From Branchinecta lynchi (taxonomy: Eukaryota; Arthropoda; Branchiopoda; Anostraca; Branchinectidae), in assembly GCA_023053575.1 (NCBI GenBank), contig JAKZAP010000001.1, positions 13,408,849-13,472,848 on the forward strand: a stretch of DNA of 64,000 nucleotides. Reading direction: 5' to 3'. The notes beneath the pieces are model-generated. The model made no database searches and was not told the DNA's origin. It saw only the letters and a program-made list of their open reading frames with translations. Positions 46,022-55,807 of the stretch are shown piece by piece (within the stretch, counting starts at the first letter, position 1; each line of letters begins with the position of its first letter). The translations under genes and the position numbers were made by a program.

Positions 46022-46429
46022 AGCGGTTCAGAGGATGGCGTGGGACTTGACTCACCCTCCGTGGCTCAGAGAATCATACAGTCAGAATGTCAGTTACGTG
46101 TTTTGAGCTTTCCAGAAAGAAATAGAATGCTGTTACCAAATCTTGAATTTTTGACCGCAAATGACGGGTTCCGAGTTGTATGTTATGGGCCTATCAGAAT
46201 CAAAGTTGTGTTCTGATTTTATCAGAATTACAGTTGTATGTTTGAAGCTTGCAAGAATGACATACAGGCAGTTAACAAATCGTGGATTTCGCGTGCAAAT
46301 GAGCTATTTCTGGTCGTAACAGATTTCTAGTTGTCAGGTTTTGCGAATGACAGTCATACATTCTGAGCTTGCCAGTTTGAATGTGAAATTTGGAAGCTGA
46401 GTTTAGAATTTCGCCCTTCGGCGCACAAT
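46022..46429. other. Nothing recognised
   Basis: About 0.4 kb. No supported gene. Loose repetition of short words such as ATCAGAAT and GTTGTATGTT. Confidence 0.4.
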
Positions 46430-46560
46430 TTAAGTGGAGGGATAGTCTACATCTGACTTCGTAAAAGTTGTCCATCCGTCCATGCGTCCGTCCGTCCGTC
46501 TGTTCGATAACTCTCGAAGGGAATGAGATATTTGTTCAAACTTGGTGTGAGGATTCTTGA
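46430..46560 (+). repeat. R2 repeat fragment
   Basis: AAGTGGAGGGATA, AAAAGTTGTCC, a CCGTCCGT run and GATAACTCTCGAAGGGAATGAGAT match the 5' segment of R2 only. Confidence 0.7.
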
Positions 46561-47365
46561 GGAAACACAAAATCGTCTTGGGGTCTGTGCCCTTGCTCTT
46601 CGGACGCATTGCCACTGATAGCACAACCACTCTTTTCCCAAGTGTGTTTACTTCGTTCTTCGGTCGAAGCGTCAGTCTCCACAAATTGAACGTATTTCCG
46701 AGCTAGGGTAGACCTATGAGTACTTTCGATGAAGAAGATCTCGCACAGATAGGCTGCCGTGGACTAGTAGGCGAAGCCCCAAAGTACAGCTTTGCGTCTT
46801 TAGGAACCTTTCGAAAGTTTCCATTTCCATCTTTGATGTATGCGCTTTCTTTTCCAGCGCGGGATTCGGGAACTTCGATCCCGATGGTGCAGTCTGTTCC
46901 AGTGGACTAAGACTGGAGAAGTGAAGTGAAAATCTTAAGACGTGACCGGATGGCCCGGACGAATCTTGTGTGATAGGCCATAGGATTTTGAAGAAATGAG
47001 CCTTCGTTTGACCGATTCCGAAATTGTAGGAGCCGTATACAAGTAAGTCCTTTCTAGACTCTTTACCGATGCTGCAATAAGTTTATTTTTTTGCTTGCTG
47101 TGGCAGTTATTTCTTAGGGCAGACATCCAGCCCGTGAGAAAGTTTTTTTTTTTTTAATTTGATTCAGATACCAAACCGTTTTCTAGCGCAGTATACAGTT
47201 GGGATACCGACATTCTTCCAATGGACGAAGTGAGGACCATGTCCTTGCTGCGATATTTTGCCTGTCAAAGCCCAAGGCGTTGACAGCAAAGATCCTAAAC
47301 GCCCTTCAGATGAGAGGTTGCGTTGATTATCACTTCATTTAAAATGTCTTATGATAGATGTTTTT
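46561..47365. other. Nothing recognised
   Basis: No supported gene. A short ORF starting MSTFDEEDLAQIG (46716) was considered but has no recognisable family or splice context. Confidence 0.35.
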
Positions 47366-48240
47366 GGGATCCCAAAACGTAAGTGGAGGATACCCATGAA
47401 AAGTTGTCCGTCTGTCCTTCCGTACGCCTGTCAGCACGATAACTCTCGAAAGGCATGAGATATTTTGATGAAACTTGGTGTGAGGATTCTTTGGGTCAAG
47501 GGACAGGTCGAGTTCGTTGATGGGCTCCATAGCTTTAAATTTAGGGGAGGGGGAGTGGTTTCAAATTAAGGGGCGTACAAAATTATTTTTCAAAAGTTAA
47601 TGAGATATTCAGTTTAGAGTTAAGGAAATATTCTGAATCCGAATAAGAAAATTATTTTCTCGCTGGGCAAGTAGTTCACCGACACAAATAAAAAAATTTG
47701 TAAAAAGCAAAAGTTGAATCTGAAGTTGATTAGAGATTCGATTCCGCGTAAGCTAGCGTATCTGTTCCTTGGGTTCAGTCATGGCAGTCTGTCGTGTCTG
47801 GGGGTTGAGATATGTTGTTGAAACTTCGTAGGATTCATTAGCAAAGTACAGGCCTAGTTCGTCGATGTATCCTTTAACCCTATATAGAGGCAGAGGAGGG
47901 GGGTTTCGAATTAAGGGTAAGAAAATATGTTTTATAATCTAGTGAGATAGTCGTTTAACGGATAAGGAGGCCTGATGAATCGAAATCTGAGCTTAGTTTT
48001 CTTGCCGGACAAATGATTCACCAGGAATTCGCCGAAACTGGATTTTTAGTTTAAGCTGTTTCTGAAGTCGATTAGAGATTCGGTATTGGGGTAATGAGAC
48101 ATGCTGAATCGAATTTTGGACTTTATCTCCTTGCTGGCTGGCAAAATTTGTCAAAACCCGGAAACTTGGATTGAAAGGTTCTCTCTTTTACTCTCGCCGG
48201 GAATGCTGCTAAAATGCGAGGAATTTTGTAACATGACCTA
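47366..48240 (+). repeat. GGGATCCC-bounded repeat R2, copy 3
   Basis: Starts TTGGGATCCCAAAACGTAAG and runs through ACTCTCGAAAGGCATGAGAT and several degenerate units (GAAGTTGATTAGAGATTCGA at about 47720 and again at about 48067). It meets a second, inverted R2 copy near 48245. Confidence 0.72.
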
Positions 48241-48244
48241 AGCT

Positions 48245-48474
48245 TTCGATGGGATCCCAAACATCTAATATTTGATCTAGACAATGGGGTCTTGTCTTCG
48301 CCAGATCCAGTCTTCACCACGCTAATCATCTAAGAAAACCAAGTTCAGATATACCTCTATAAGCCATACCTATTTTGACGATATTGACCGAAACTTCCTG
48401 CTTCACTTCTGCAAAATTTCCGGTTTCGGCCGAGTTCTGAGCGAAAAGAAAATTCAGAAACGAATTCAGCGTAC
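48245..48474 (-). repeat. R2 copy 4, left part (split by a transposon)
   Basis: Starts CGATGGGATCCCAAACATCT and breaks off at GAATTCAGCGTAC, where the transposon begins. The sequence resumes at 52468 with TACCTCCTTATCCCTATAAA. In the undisturbed copies the words ATTCAGCGTATCT..TTAT.CC are contiguous (for example at about 44249-44270). Confidence 0.85.
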
Positions 48475-49045
48475 TAGTAGGAGAAAAATAAGTTTTGACC
48501 AGGAAAAAATTGGTACAGAAATGGTTTCTTCACCATCCGGACCGGAAAAAAATGCTTAACAACATATCAAAAATCTAAATCTCTAGCTCGATGCGAAATT
48601 ATTTTTTTTTAATGTTTTTTTATTTATTTTCTCAAAAACCGGGAAAAAAATTAAAAACGTAAACTATAATGTTTTACACATCTTTTTAGATCAACTTTTG
48701 GCTCTGAATTCATTTCTGATACTCATTTCGTTACCTGACCAAAAGAAAAATATTTATCAGCAAAAAAAAAAAAAAAATGGGGAAAAAAACTGTGTCTTTG
48801 GGGAAAAAAACTCTTACCAGCGTTGTAGTCTATTTGGCTATGTAAACGAAAGGCTTAGAAAAAAAAAAAAAGACTAAACAACAATAAACAGGAATGACGA
48901 AACACCTCAGCGCCAAACACCATGAGACAAGGTAGGTTCTAACTTAATGTGTTCAGAGAAAAGCTTTTATCTTATTTTTCAAATATATAAAAATTGCACA
49001 TCATCAAAATATAGGAACTAGATTTTTCATCATCACAGTTAACTG

Positions 49046-50677
49046 TTATTCTTCTTCACTAAGTTCTTCTTCTTGAAACTTCGAATTGTTGCACGAGCTT
49101 CCCTTACAGGTACGGCAGGCTATAGTACACTCAAGTCCGTTTTTCTTACAGGTACACTTTTCACTATCACAGCCGTCAATACGACACGAGCATTTGATAA
49201 TTTTCAGCAGCTGAGACGGAGCGGCAGGGAGATCTGTTTTTATTGGCGCAAAAACTTCGTTATCCTGCAGTTTCCATCCCAGGCGTAAAGGGTCTACTGG
49301 GTTCCCGAGCCAGATTTGAACTTGGCAGTAGACACGTAGCGAGTGGTACTTCGCTGCTGCCTGAGTCTGTGGCAGTTCTTGTGGATGCACGAAAGTGGTG
49401 GCAGTGCTCACTTTTCTGTGAAAGATTAGCTTTCTGGCAGTGTCCAGGTTCGAAACATCAGGGCAACCGTACAGTATCAACAATGCTCGCTCTCCTGCTG
49501 CCACAATATCGTCAAGCGATGCGAGCTTGTCGCCAAATATAGCAGCGCTGTCCCTGAAACTCTTGTTGGAAAGTAGCAGCTGAACGGCTTTGCCCTTTCC
49601 TATTCCGTAAAGGTGAGAGGTTGTGTCACAACCCAGCACGGCATGACAGAACGGTATCAGATTGCTGACATCTGTTCCTAGCTTCTGCTTCATCTCACTA
49701 ATATCCCAAGCTGAACTAGTACCGCCAAACTTAGCTTCAGGTGAGAAATATAAACGCCCGGAACGCGAATCTGATCGACTGATCAGAAGAACCAAGATGT
49801 CAGTATCATCAGCAACCACGATTGTGTCTGTAAGACTAGCAGCTTCTACGGCTTTTTCTACAATCAGAACGTCGGCGTCTCCTTCCGAGTGGAAAATTCG
49901 GAAACCAACGGCTTCCAAATGGTTGCCGAGCAGCTTCAGGAAACGTCCTTTGTTTGTCTTACATGAAAGAAACTCTTCTTTCTTCATGCAGAGGGTCATC
50001 TCTTCGGTGAAAAAGACTTGGCGGCCAACCATCCTTGCTCGACGTAAATGGGTAGCATCTTTGATTGCTGGACCACCTTCATATCCGTCAAACACAACGA
50101 TCGCACTAGGGTACCTTGCTTGTACGTAATGGACGTATGAAGCAAAGATGACCTTGAAGGTTGACCCTACCTTCCATGGAACTCGATGTAGAAGAGAACC
50201 ACCATCCAAGACGATGTTATACGCAGAAGCAGGTGACTGAGTCTCAATCCCGCAAGCCTGAAAGATCGCTTTTGCAAGCTCTGGCTTATTTGCTTTTCTC
50301 ATAAGGCCATCGCTTTCGAAAAGAGAAGGAGGAATCGTACAAAGTTCGTACTTGAAGTATTCTACTCGGAGGTCAGTTCGTTGGGCTACTATTATAAACC
50401 GCTGGAAAAGGAGCGCCGGATCTATGTGCGCTACCACAGAGGACCCCGCCTTTTTGGCATTCATTAGGGTCACTTGGTCTTTTTTCTTGAAGACTTGCTC
50501 CTTCAAGGTTTTTCCCGTCATCTTACTTAGAATCAACTTTCCAGCCACATCGGCCTCGTCAACATTAACATCTTGGGAAGAAGTTATGCCGTTGGCAATG
50601 TTTCTAAGCTGATTGTCACCTCTGAACGAAAGATTCTCCGAAGTATCGGACGAGCTTCTGGGTATCGTCGAAGTCAC
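49046..50677 (-). CDS. XPG/FEN1-like nuclease with Cys-rich C-terminus, encoded in the TIR transposon
   Basis: The open frame is 543 codons. XPG/FEN1 hallmarks appear in order: LDGG (157-160) and VVFDGY (194-199), EGDAD (265-269), VVADDTDILVL (287-297) and LGCDTTSHLYGIGKGKAVQL (348-367). The last matches the XPG/FEN1 'LGxDY...GIGPKxA' helix-two-turn-helix region. The C-terminus (about 495-530) is a Cys-rich CxC-type motif with eight to ten cysteines (CSC...CTCKKNGLEC...C..C...CN), then an acidic tail. The true start is probably not the ATG at 50677: residues before SFRGDNQLRNIANG seem to continue the upstream frame, from which it is separated by one frameshift near 50,620-50,650. The family is multi-copy and mostly annotated as uncharacterised in animals. 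Role inferred: DNA cleavage during transposition. Confidence 0.85.
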   Translation of the reverse strand: MTSTIPRSSSDTSENLSFRGDNQLRNIANGITSSQDVNVDEADVAGKLILSKMTGKTLKEQVFKKKDQVTLMNAKKAGSSVVAHIDPALLFQRFIIVAQRTDLRVEYFKYELCTIPPSLFESDGLMRKANKPELAKAIFQACGIETQSPASAYNIVLDGGSLLHRVPWKVGSTFKVIFASYVHYVQARYPSAIVVFDGYEGGPAIKDATHLRRARMVGRQVFFTEEMTLCMKKEEFLSCKTNKGRFLKLLGNHLEAVGFRIFHSEGDADVLIVEKAVEAASLTDTIVVADDTDILVLLISRSDSRSGRLYFSPEAKFGGTSSAWDISEMKQKLGTDVSNLIPFCHAVLGCDTTSHLYGIGKGKAVQLLLSNKSFRDSAAIFGDKLASLDDIVAAGERALLILYGCPDVSNLDTARKLIFHRKVSTATTFVHPQELPQTQAAAKYHSLRVYCQVQIWLGNPVDPLRLGWKLQDNEVFAPIKTDLPAAPSQLLKIIKCSCRIDGCDSEKCTCKKNGLECTIACRTCKGSSCNNSKFQEEELSEEE

Positions 50678-51989
50678 GCTCCTTTCTACTGGAACTCATG
50701 TCGCGGTGCTGCTCACTTGTCGAGTAACCAATTTTTGTCAAATTTTGCATCAAGAGGTTGATCTCCAGGCATGCTGGTCTTGACAGAACCCAAATGGCTC
50801 TCTGCTGTTCTGTCATCCCACCTCCAGTTGTAAGACCGCCCGATGTTTTCAGACTTCTCATATACTCCTGCTCGATGACAAGATCTGCCGAGAGCCCAGC
50901 CCAGCGTCGCTCTGATCTTCTAATGGTGTGACCTCCCTGTTCAAATGCTTCGAAGATTGGTGGGTGACTAGTTTGAAGCTTAGCCATCTCTTGCTGGTAT
51001 ATCCAGACCGACTTGACATAGAGGTTATGTCCAGATGCTGCTAGAAACGGAAGCATCTCTACTGCAGATTGTAGGTGCAAATCCCACAGGCCTAGTCTCT
51101 CGGCACGTATGAACTTAAGCAGTATCCCAACCATGTCAAGATACTGAAACCAGAGCTTCGCAGTTCTCTGAGTCAGCAGGTCTTGGCGTCTCTGCTTGAG
51201 AAAGTTTTCAAGTTGCTTGAGCTGGGGATCATGACTGAGATCTTCGGGTGGGAGGTATCCATCCAGTACGTTAGCGAAGACAGTAGACATGTCTAGAGAC
51301 GTCAACGTCGCTTGCTCTTCTTCGAGGAGATGAGCATATATGGCCGAGCTCACGAGAATGTGAGCTCGAACAGCTCTAGAAATCGCTTTTCCAGAAAGAA
51401 TGTGCGGCACTGCACCAGTCGCGTATACCAATTCCAGAACCTCTTTCAGACCAGAACCTTGCATGAGGTGTCCTATGCATCCGACGAAACTCATCATCAA
51501 ATGAAAACCGCCTAACTTGAGAACAATACTACTCAGCTCATTCGTCGTGTCGGACTTGAGGATCTTCATAGACTTCCACCAGAGCGGCTGGTCAAATGTG
51601 AGAACGGGTGTGAATCTGTAGGTTCTGCCTTGCGAAGCTACAAAGCGCAAGGTTGAGTAAAGGCAGGATTCGTTGCTAGACGGGAGGTCAATCATGGGCA
51701 AAAACAAGACGCTTGCCTTGCTGCGAAGGTTTCCCGTTTCATGATGTATTTGGTTAGAGAAAACTGACTGCATGAATCCATTCCAGCTCGGCCTTGGGAC
51801 ATTCAGGAACCCGGTAGCTAACCAGAGCTGATCGAGTGAGGCATACGGGTCGTTGACATTTTTGCCAGGGATCTTCTCATATTGCACCTTTGAAAGCACT
51901 GTCTCACTTAAGCGGTAAGGGTAGATGGGAATTTTTCCTTTTTGGGCTACTTCATCTAATGAAACTTCAAAAAAACTTCGAAAATGTCG
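50616..51989 (-). CDS. Putative transposase segment of the same element (upstream frame)
   Basis: The frame is open from a stop at 51990-51992 down to the TGA at 50616; the 427-codon part after a GTG at 51899 is MLSKVQYEKIPGKN onwards. Family-like sequence already begins before it (SLDEVAQKGKIPIYPYRLSE), so the start must be further upstream, by splicing or a lost ATG. Conserved blocks: VLTFDQPLWWKS (99-110), GGFHLMMSFVGCIGHLM (130-146), SGLKEVLELVYATGAVPHIL and LSRPACLEINLLMQNLT. The FDQP Asp and the downstream GFH/MSF block resemble an RNase H-fold transposase core, but I did not prove a D-D-E triad. The segment ends in a frameshift overlapping the nuclease frame by 62 nt, so one ancestral protein is broken, or two frames are joined by recoding or splicing. 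Confidence 0.75.
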   Translation of the reverse strand, partial: RHFRSFFEVSLDEVAQKGKIPIYPYRLSETVLSKVQYEKIPGKNVNDPYASLDQLWLATGFLNVPRPSWNGFMQSVFSNQIHHETGNLRSKASVLFLPMIDLPSSNESCLYSTLRFVASQGRTYRFTPVLTFDQPLWWKSMKILKSDTTNELSSIVLKLGGFHLMMSFVGCIGHLMQGSGLKEVLELVYATGAVPHILSGKAISRAVRAHILVSSAIYAHLLEEEQATLTSLDMSTVFANVLDGYLPPEDLSHDPQLKQLENFLKQRRQDLLTQRTAKLWFQYLDMVGILLKFIRAERLGLWDLHLQSAVEMLPFLAASGHNLYVKSVWIYQQEMAKLQTSHPPIFEAFEQGGHTIRRSERRWAGLSADLVIEQEYMRSLKTSGGLTTGGGMTEQQRAIWVLSRPACLEINLLMQNLTKIGYSTSEQHRDMSSSRKERDFDDTQKLVRYFGESFVQR

Positions 51990-51992
51990 TCA

Positions 51993-52467
51993 CCAATAAA
52001 GGAAAAGAAATGGATTCGGAACGCCGGTAGGATATTTGTTCAGATGGGGAAAAATGAACCAAAAATTCGTGCTCCTCTTCGAAAAATACCCCGTGATCGT
52101 GTGTCGCTTGATTTTTTTTTTTTTTTTTTTTTTTGCTTCATACAAAAACAAAAACAAAACATAAAAAAGAATTAAATGATTAAACGTGATGTTTCTGTCT
52201 AATAAAAGAGCACAAAAACAATCGTTTCTTAAAAGGGAAACCATCAATAAACTACTTTTCTTTTCACGGTTCCTCATTCTCGGATTCTGGAAATATCTAA
52301 AAAATAGGCGCAAAAAACGTGAAAAAAAGGGAATTTCGCAACGGGATGGAGATTTAGATTTTTGATATGTTGTAGAGCTCTCTTTTCTGAACACAGTGGT
52401 GCAAAAATAATTTCTGTACCAATTTTTTCCTGGTTCGACCATTTTTTCCCGTATCTTTCCCCTACTA
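51993..52467 (-). repeat. Right TIR and upstream leader of the transposon
   Basis: Contains the right TIR (about 52300-52467) plus an A/T-homopolymer-rich leader, including a T-run at about 52112-52134. A long open frame on the minus strand here translates TIR sequence and is low complexity; I do not call it a gene. Confidence 0.6.
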
Positions 52468-52998
52468 TACCTCCTTATCCCTATAAAGGACATCTAATAA
52501 CTTCAGAAAAAAATTGAACTTATAAAATTTCCGGTTTCAACCGGATCCGGACGAATAATATGTCGGGGTAAAAAATGATTGTCATATACAGACTCTGCGT
52601 CTTTTCTTAGCCCTAAATCTGTTTCGGTCTTCACATAAAACTTTCGCTTTTAAAAAAATTTCCGGTTTGGACGGATTTCAGGCGAACTAGTTGTCCGAAG
52701 ATAAAATGGTTTTCATCATCGTGTTCAGCATTTTTTCTTACACCATAATCGACCATCACATTAGCTGTTTAAAAATATTTTGCTTGCCCCTTAATTTGAA
52801 CCTCCTCCCCCACCCCTAAATCTAGGGCTACAGAGCCCATTTACGAACTCGACCTCACTCTTGACCCAAACAATCCTCACACCAAGTTTCATCAAAATAT
52901 CTCGTTCCCTTCGAGAGTTATCATGCTGACAGACGGACAGACAGACAACTTTTGCGATGTCATAGTATCCCTCCACTTACGTTTTGGGATCCCAAAAA
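52468..52998 (-). repeat. R2 copy 4, right part (after the transposon)
   Basis: Resumes the interrupted R2 repeat at the TSD TAC. It continues with CATCTAATAACTTC, TTTCCGGTTT...GGAT units and ends TACGTTTTGGGATCCCAAAA. Confidence 0.82.
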
Positions 52999-53161
52999 CA
53001 ACAAAGATGAGGTAATGCAGTAAACATGCTTGCTGAATCTATATCTGAACTTGGTTTTCTCATTTGATTGGTTGTTTGGCCGTAAGTTTTCCTCTCCAAA
53101 ACGGTAACATTTTTGTGTACATATTCAAGCGCTTGATTTGGATGAAAAGCAAATTGTTAAA

Positions 53162-53700
53162 TTCAGTTCAATTCAATTCAAGACTTTTATTCCGGCCAGA
53201 AGCCATAAACAAACACTACAACAAACACACAAACAAAAATAAAGAACTTATTAGGCTACAACACCACGTAAATTAGCCACACCCGTCTTTTTTATACATA
53301 TTAACCCAAACGGGCAAAGACAGGCGAAGCCACGGGTTGCATAATGCCACAACTATGCAATTTTGCGATAGTAGCAACCGATTTCTTCGAGATGTACGAT
53401 GCGCGTATGCCAACTGCGAAAAGTTCAGAACACGGTAATCGTCGAACATCTCTGTAGCACTGCAAAAACGCGGGAGACGATGAAGTAATCGAAAACTATC
53501 ATTGTAAGCAATGCGTATCTCACTCAGACTTTGTTTGGTGCAATTGTTGATAACTGACAACCCAAAAACGTACGAACAGTAAGACGTAACAGTAAGCATA
53601 TTACCACGTATGTACAATGATCGAAGAGAGTGGCGTATATGAGCATCATCATGAAGGGGTCTGGCCAAGAATCTGAAATCTACGAGATTCGATTGTCTGG
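53162..53700 (-). pseudogene. Third LINE 3' fragment on the minus strand
   Basis: A 131-codon frame (53668-53273) reads as the C-terminal tail of a LINE ORF2, with SLRSLYIRGNML, RIAYNDSFRLLHRLPRFCSA and EMFDDYRVLNF. A reverse AATAAA at 53186-53191 and a GAATT-type tail (53162-53182) mark its 3' end. The RT core is absent, so this is a short 5'-truncated insertion. Confidence 0.85.
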
Positions 53701-53935
53701 ATCAAGAAGTCCCAAAGATATTGAATTTTTGGGATCCCATTGAAACCTTTGGTCTTGTTTTTATGGGAACTATAGCGGTACCGCAGTTGCACCCGGACTC
53801 ACTTGTAGCTAACGAACCTTCTTGCTAATCATACGGAAACTAGGGCGTTTGTGGTGCCATGCCCCTATATCATCCGCATAGCCTCAGATGCAGAGTTTTG
53901 AGCTACACCTTTTACGCGGCCTACAAGGATATTGT

Positions 53936-54985
53936 TGGGATCCCAAAACATAAGTGGAGGGATACCTATGACATCGCAAAAGTTGTCCTTCTGTCAGCAC
54001 GATAACTCTCGAAGGGAATGAGGTATTTTGATGAAACTTGGTGTGAGGACTCTTCGAGTCAACGGAAAGATCGAGTTCGTAGATGGGCCCGATAGCTGCA
54101 TATTTAGGGGAGGGGGAGGGGTTTCAAATTAAGGCGCGAAAAAAATATTTTTTAAAAGCTAATGAGATAGGTGATTACGGGGTAAGACGACATGCTGAAT
54201 ACGAATATGCAAACCATTTTCTCGCCGGACAAGTAAGTTCACCCGGAATCCGGCTAAATCCGGAAAGTTTGTTAAAAGTAAAAGTTTTATCTGAAGTTGA
54301 TTAGATATCCGATTTCGGGATAAGGAGACATGCCGAGTACGAAAATGATTTTCTCGTCGGACAAGTAGATCGGCCGGAATCGGGCCAAAGCCGGAAAGTT
54401 TGTCAAAAATAAAAGATTAATCTGAAGTTGATTAGAGGTTCGATTTAAGGATAGTGAAACATGCTGAATCCGAGTGTGAAAATTGTTTTGTCGCCGGACA
54501 GGTAGATCGCCCTGAATCCGGCCCTAACCTGAAAATCTGTTAAAAGTAAAAGTTTTTTATGAATTTCATTAGTCGATTTACGGGCAAGAAGGCATGCTGA
54601 ATTCGTGTATCACAATCATTTTATACCTGGACACATTTCACCACGAATCCTGCTGAAATCAGAAAATTTGTTAAAAGTTGAAGTTTTATGTGAAGTTGAT
54701 TATGGAGATATGGATGGTATGGAGATACGCTGAATCTGTTTTTGAACTTCAGTTTTTTGCAAGACAAGTAGTTCGCCCGGAATCCGGCTGAAACTGGAAA
54801 TTTGGCAGAAGTCTCGGCAGAAGTAAGGCAGGAGCTTTCGTCAAAGTAGACATGACGCAGGCTATAGGGGTAAACTCACAAGCTGAATCCATATTTGAAC
54901 TTCGTCTTCTCCGATGATTACCATTGGACCGCTACAAGACCCGATTGTCCGTAAATATTAAATTTTTGGGATCCCATCGAAATCT
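53936..54985 (+). repeat. GGGATCCC-bounded repeat R2, copy 5 (apparently complete)
   Basis: Runs from TTGGGATCCCAAAACATAAG to TTTTTGGGATCCCATCGAAA and TTTGGTCTTGTTTTTA. It has about six units of around 125 bp sharing ACATGCTGAATACGAA, TTCTCGTCGGACAAGTAG, CCGGAAAGTTTGTTAAAAGT and TCTGAAGTTGATTAGA. Both GGATCC-containing ends are present, so it serves as a reference copy. An additional isolated R2 end lies at 53720-53765. Confidence 0.8.
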
Positions 54986-55617
54986 TTGGTCTTGTTTTTA
55001 GGGGGCTTTGGACACACCTCGTTTGATTCAGTTTTGTATCATCATTGTGAGGATGGCAGCCAGTCTGCTGCGTAATTTGCGTGGTCATAATTGTATTTGC
55101 CTGGACTTCATTTTTTTCCCAAAATTTCTTGGAGATAATTTGCTTTACCTTTTATTTGCACATTAATGAACGAAGGCGGACATAAAAAGATATGGCTGAA
55201 GCAAAGCCAAAGATTTACATTTACTTTCGCCGTTTGTTTAGAGACCCTTTAACGACGAGAAGTCTGGCCAAAGTTTGACTTGTCTATCTATTCTGTGTCA
55301 TAAATTTGGCGGTGGTGAGGTAGAACGCGATGACGTTGGGAAAATCGTTTGAAATATGTTAGATTTCGAAAATATTAGGCATGGATATTAATTTGCCGTC
55401 GGCCTATCTACCTTGTAACACTAGCTTGCGAACTAGGTATGGACACACGCCAATACGTACATCTCGAGACATTCAAGAATGCATGTTTTGCCGATCGTGG
55501 TCTTGACAAGTCGCAACTTTGAATAGTTGGCGGTGTCACCTGTCGTGATAATGCATTTTCTCCTGTCATTGTTTTTCCATATCGCGGTTTTTGCCCCTTA
55601 GTATTTTTTTGGGCCCT
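54986..55617. other. Nothing recognised
   Basis: About 0.6 kb without a supported gene or clear repeat. Confidence 0.4.
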
Positions 55618-55760
55618 CACGGTATGTGCACGGCTCGTGAATTCGCTTTCGCGGTGTTGAACATCGGCTCGGTCTGTCCGTCCGTCGCTTTGTCTGTTAA
55701 CACAATAACTCTCGAAGGAGTTGAGATATTTTGCTCAAACTTGGTATGAATGAATGAATG
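55618..55760 (+). repeat. R2 repeat fragment with Mu-like CTGTCCGT run
   Basis: GTCTGTCCGTCCGTCGC, AACTCTCGAAGGAGTTGAGA and CAAACTTGGTATGAATG match only the 5' segment of R2. It includes an ATGA microsatellite (about 55746-55761). Confidence 0.6.
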
Positions 55761-55807
55761 AATTTTGGAGCCTCGTAATAAGGCATTTGCACAGTACATA
55801 CAGAAAC

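Larger units (their letters stand above)
48475..52467 (-). mobile_element. Academ-type DNA transposon, 3,993 bp, long TIRs, TSD TAC
   Basis: Terminal inverted repeats of roughly 120-170 bp begin TAGTAGGAGAAA (left) and TAGTAGGGGAAA (right, reverse-complemented). They share two exact blocks: AGGAAAAAATTGGTACAGAA (48500-48519 and inverted) and ACATATCAAAAATCTAAATC (48562-48581 and inverted). TAC flanks both sides (48472-48474, 52468-52470), and the surrounding R2 repeat is cleanly interrupted. It encodes a transposase-like segment and an XPG/FEN1-like nuclease on the minus strand. The nuclease, 3-bp TSD and long TIRs agree with what is known of the Academ superfamily. Confidence 0.82.

Noticed and set aside
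49662..50129. 155-codon plus-strand ORF within the nuclease gene
   Set aside because: Antisense shadow; the minus-strand frame has clear XPG/FEN1 motifs.
51990..52493. 167-codon minus-strand ORF upstream of the transposase-like frame
   Set aside because: It translates the right TIR and a long homopolymer stretch (poly-Lys), has no family-like sequence, and crosses the element border.
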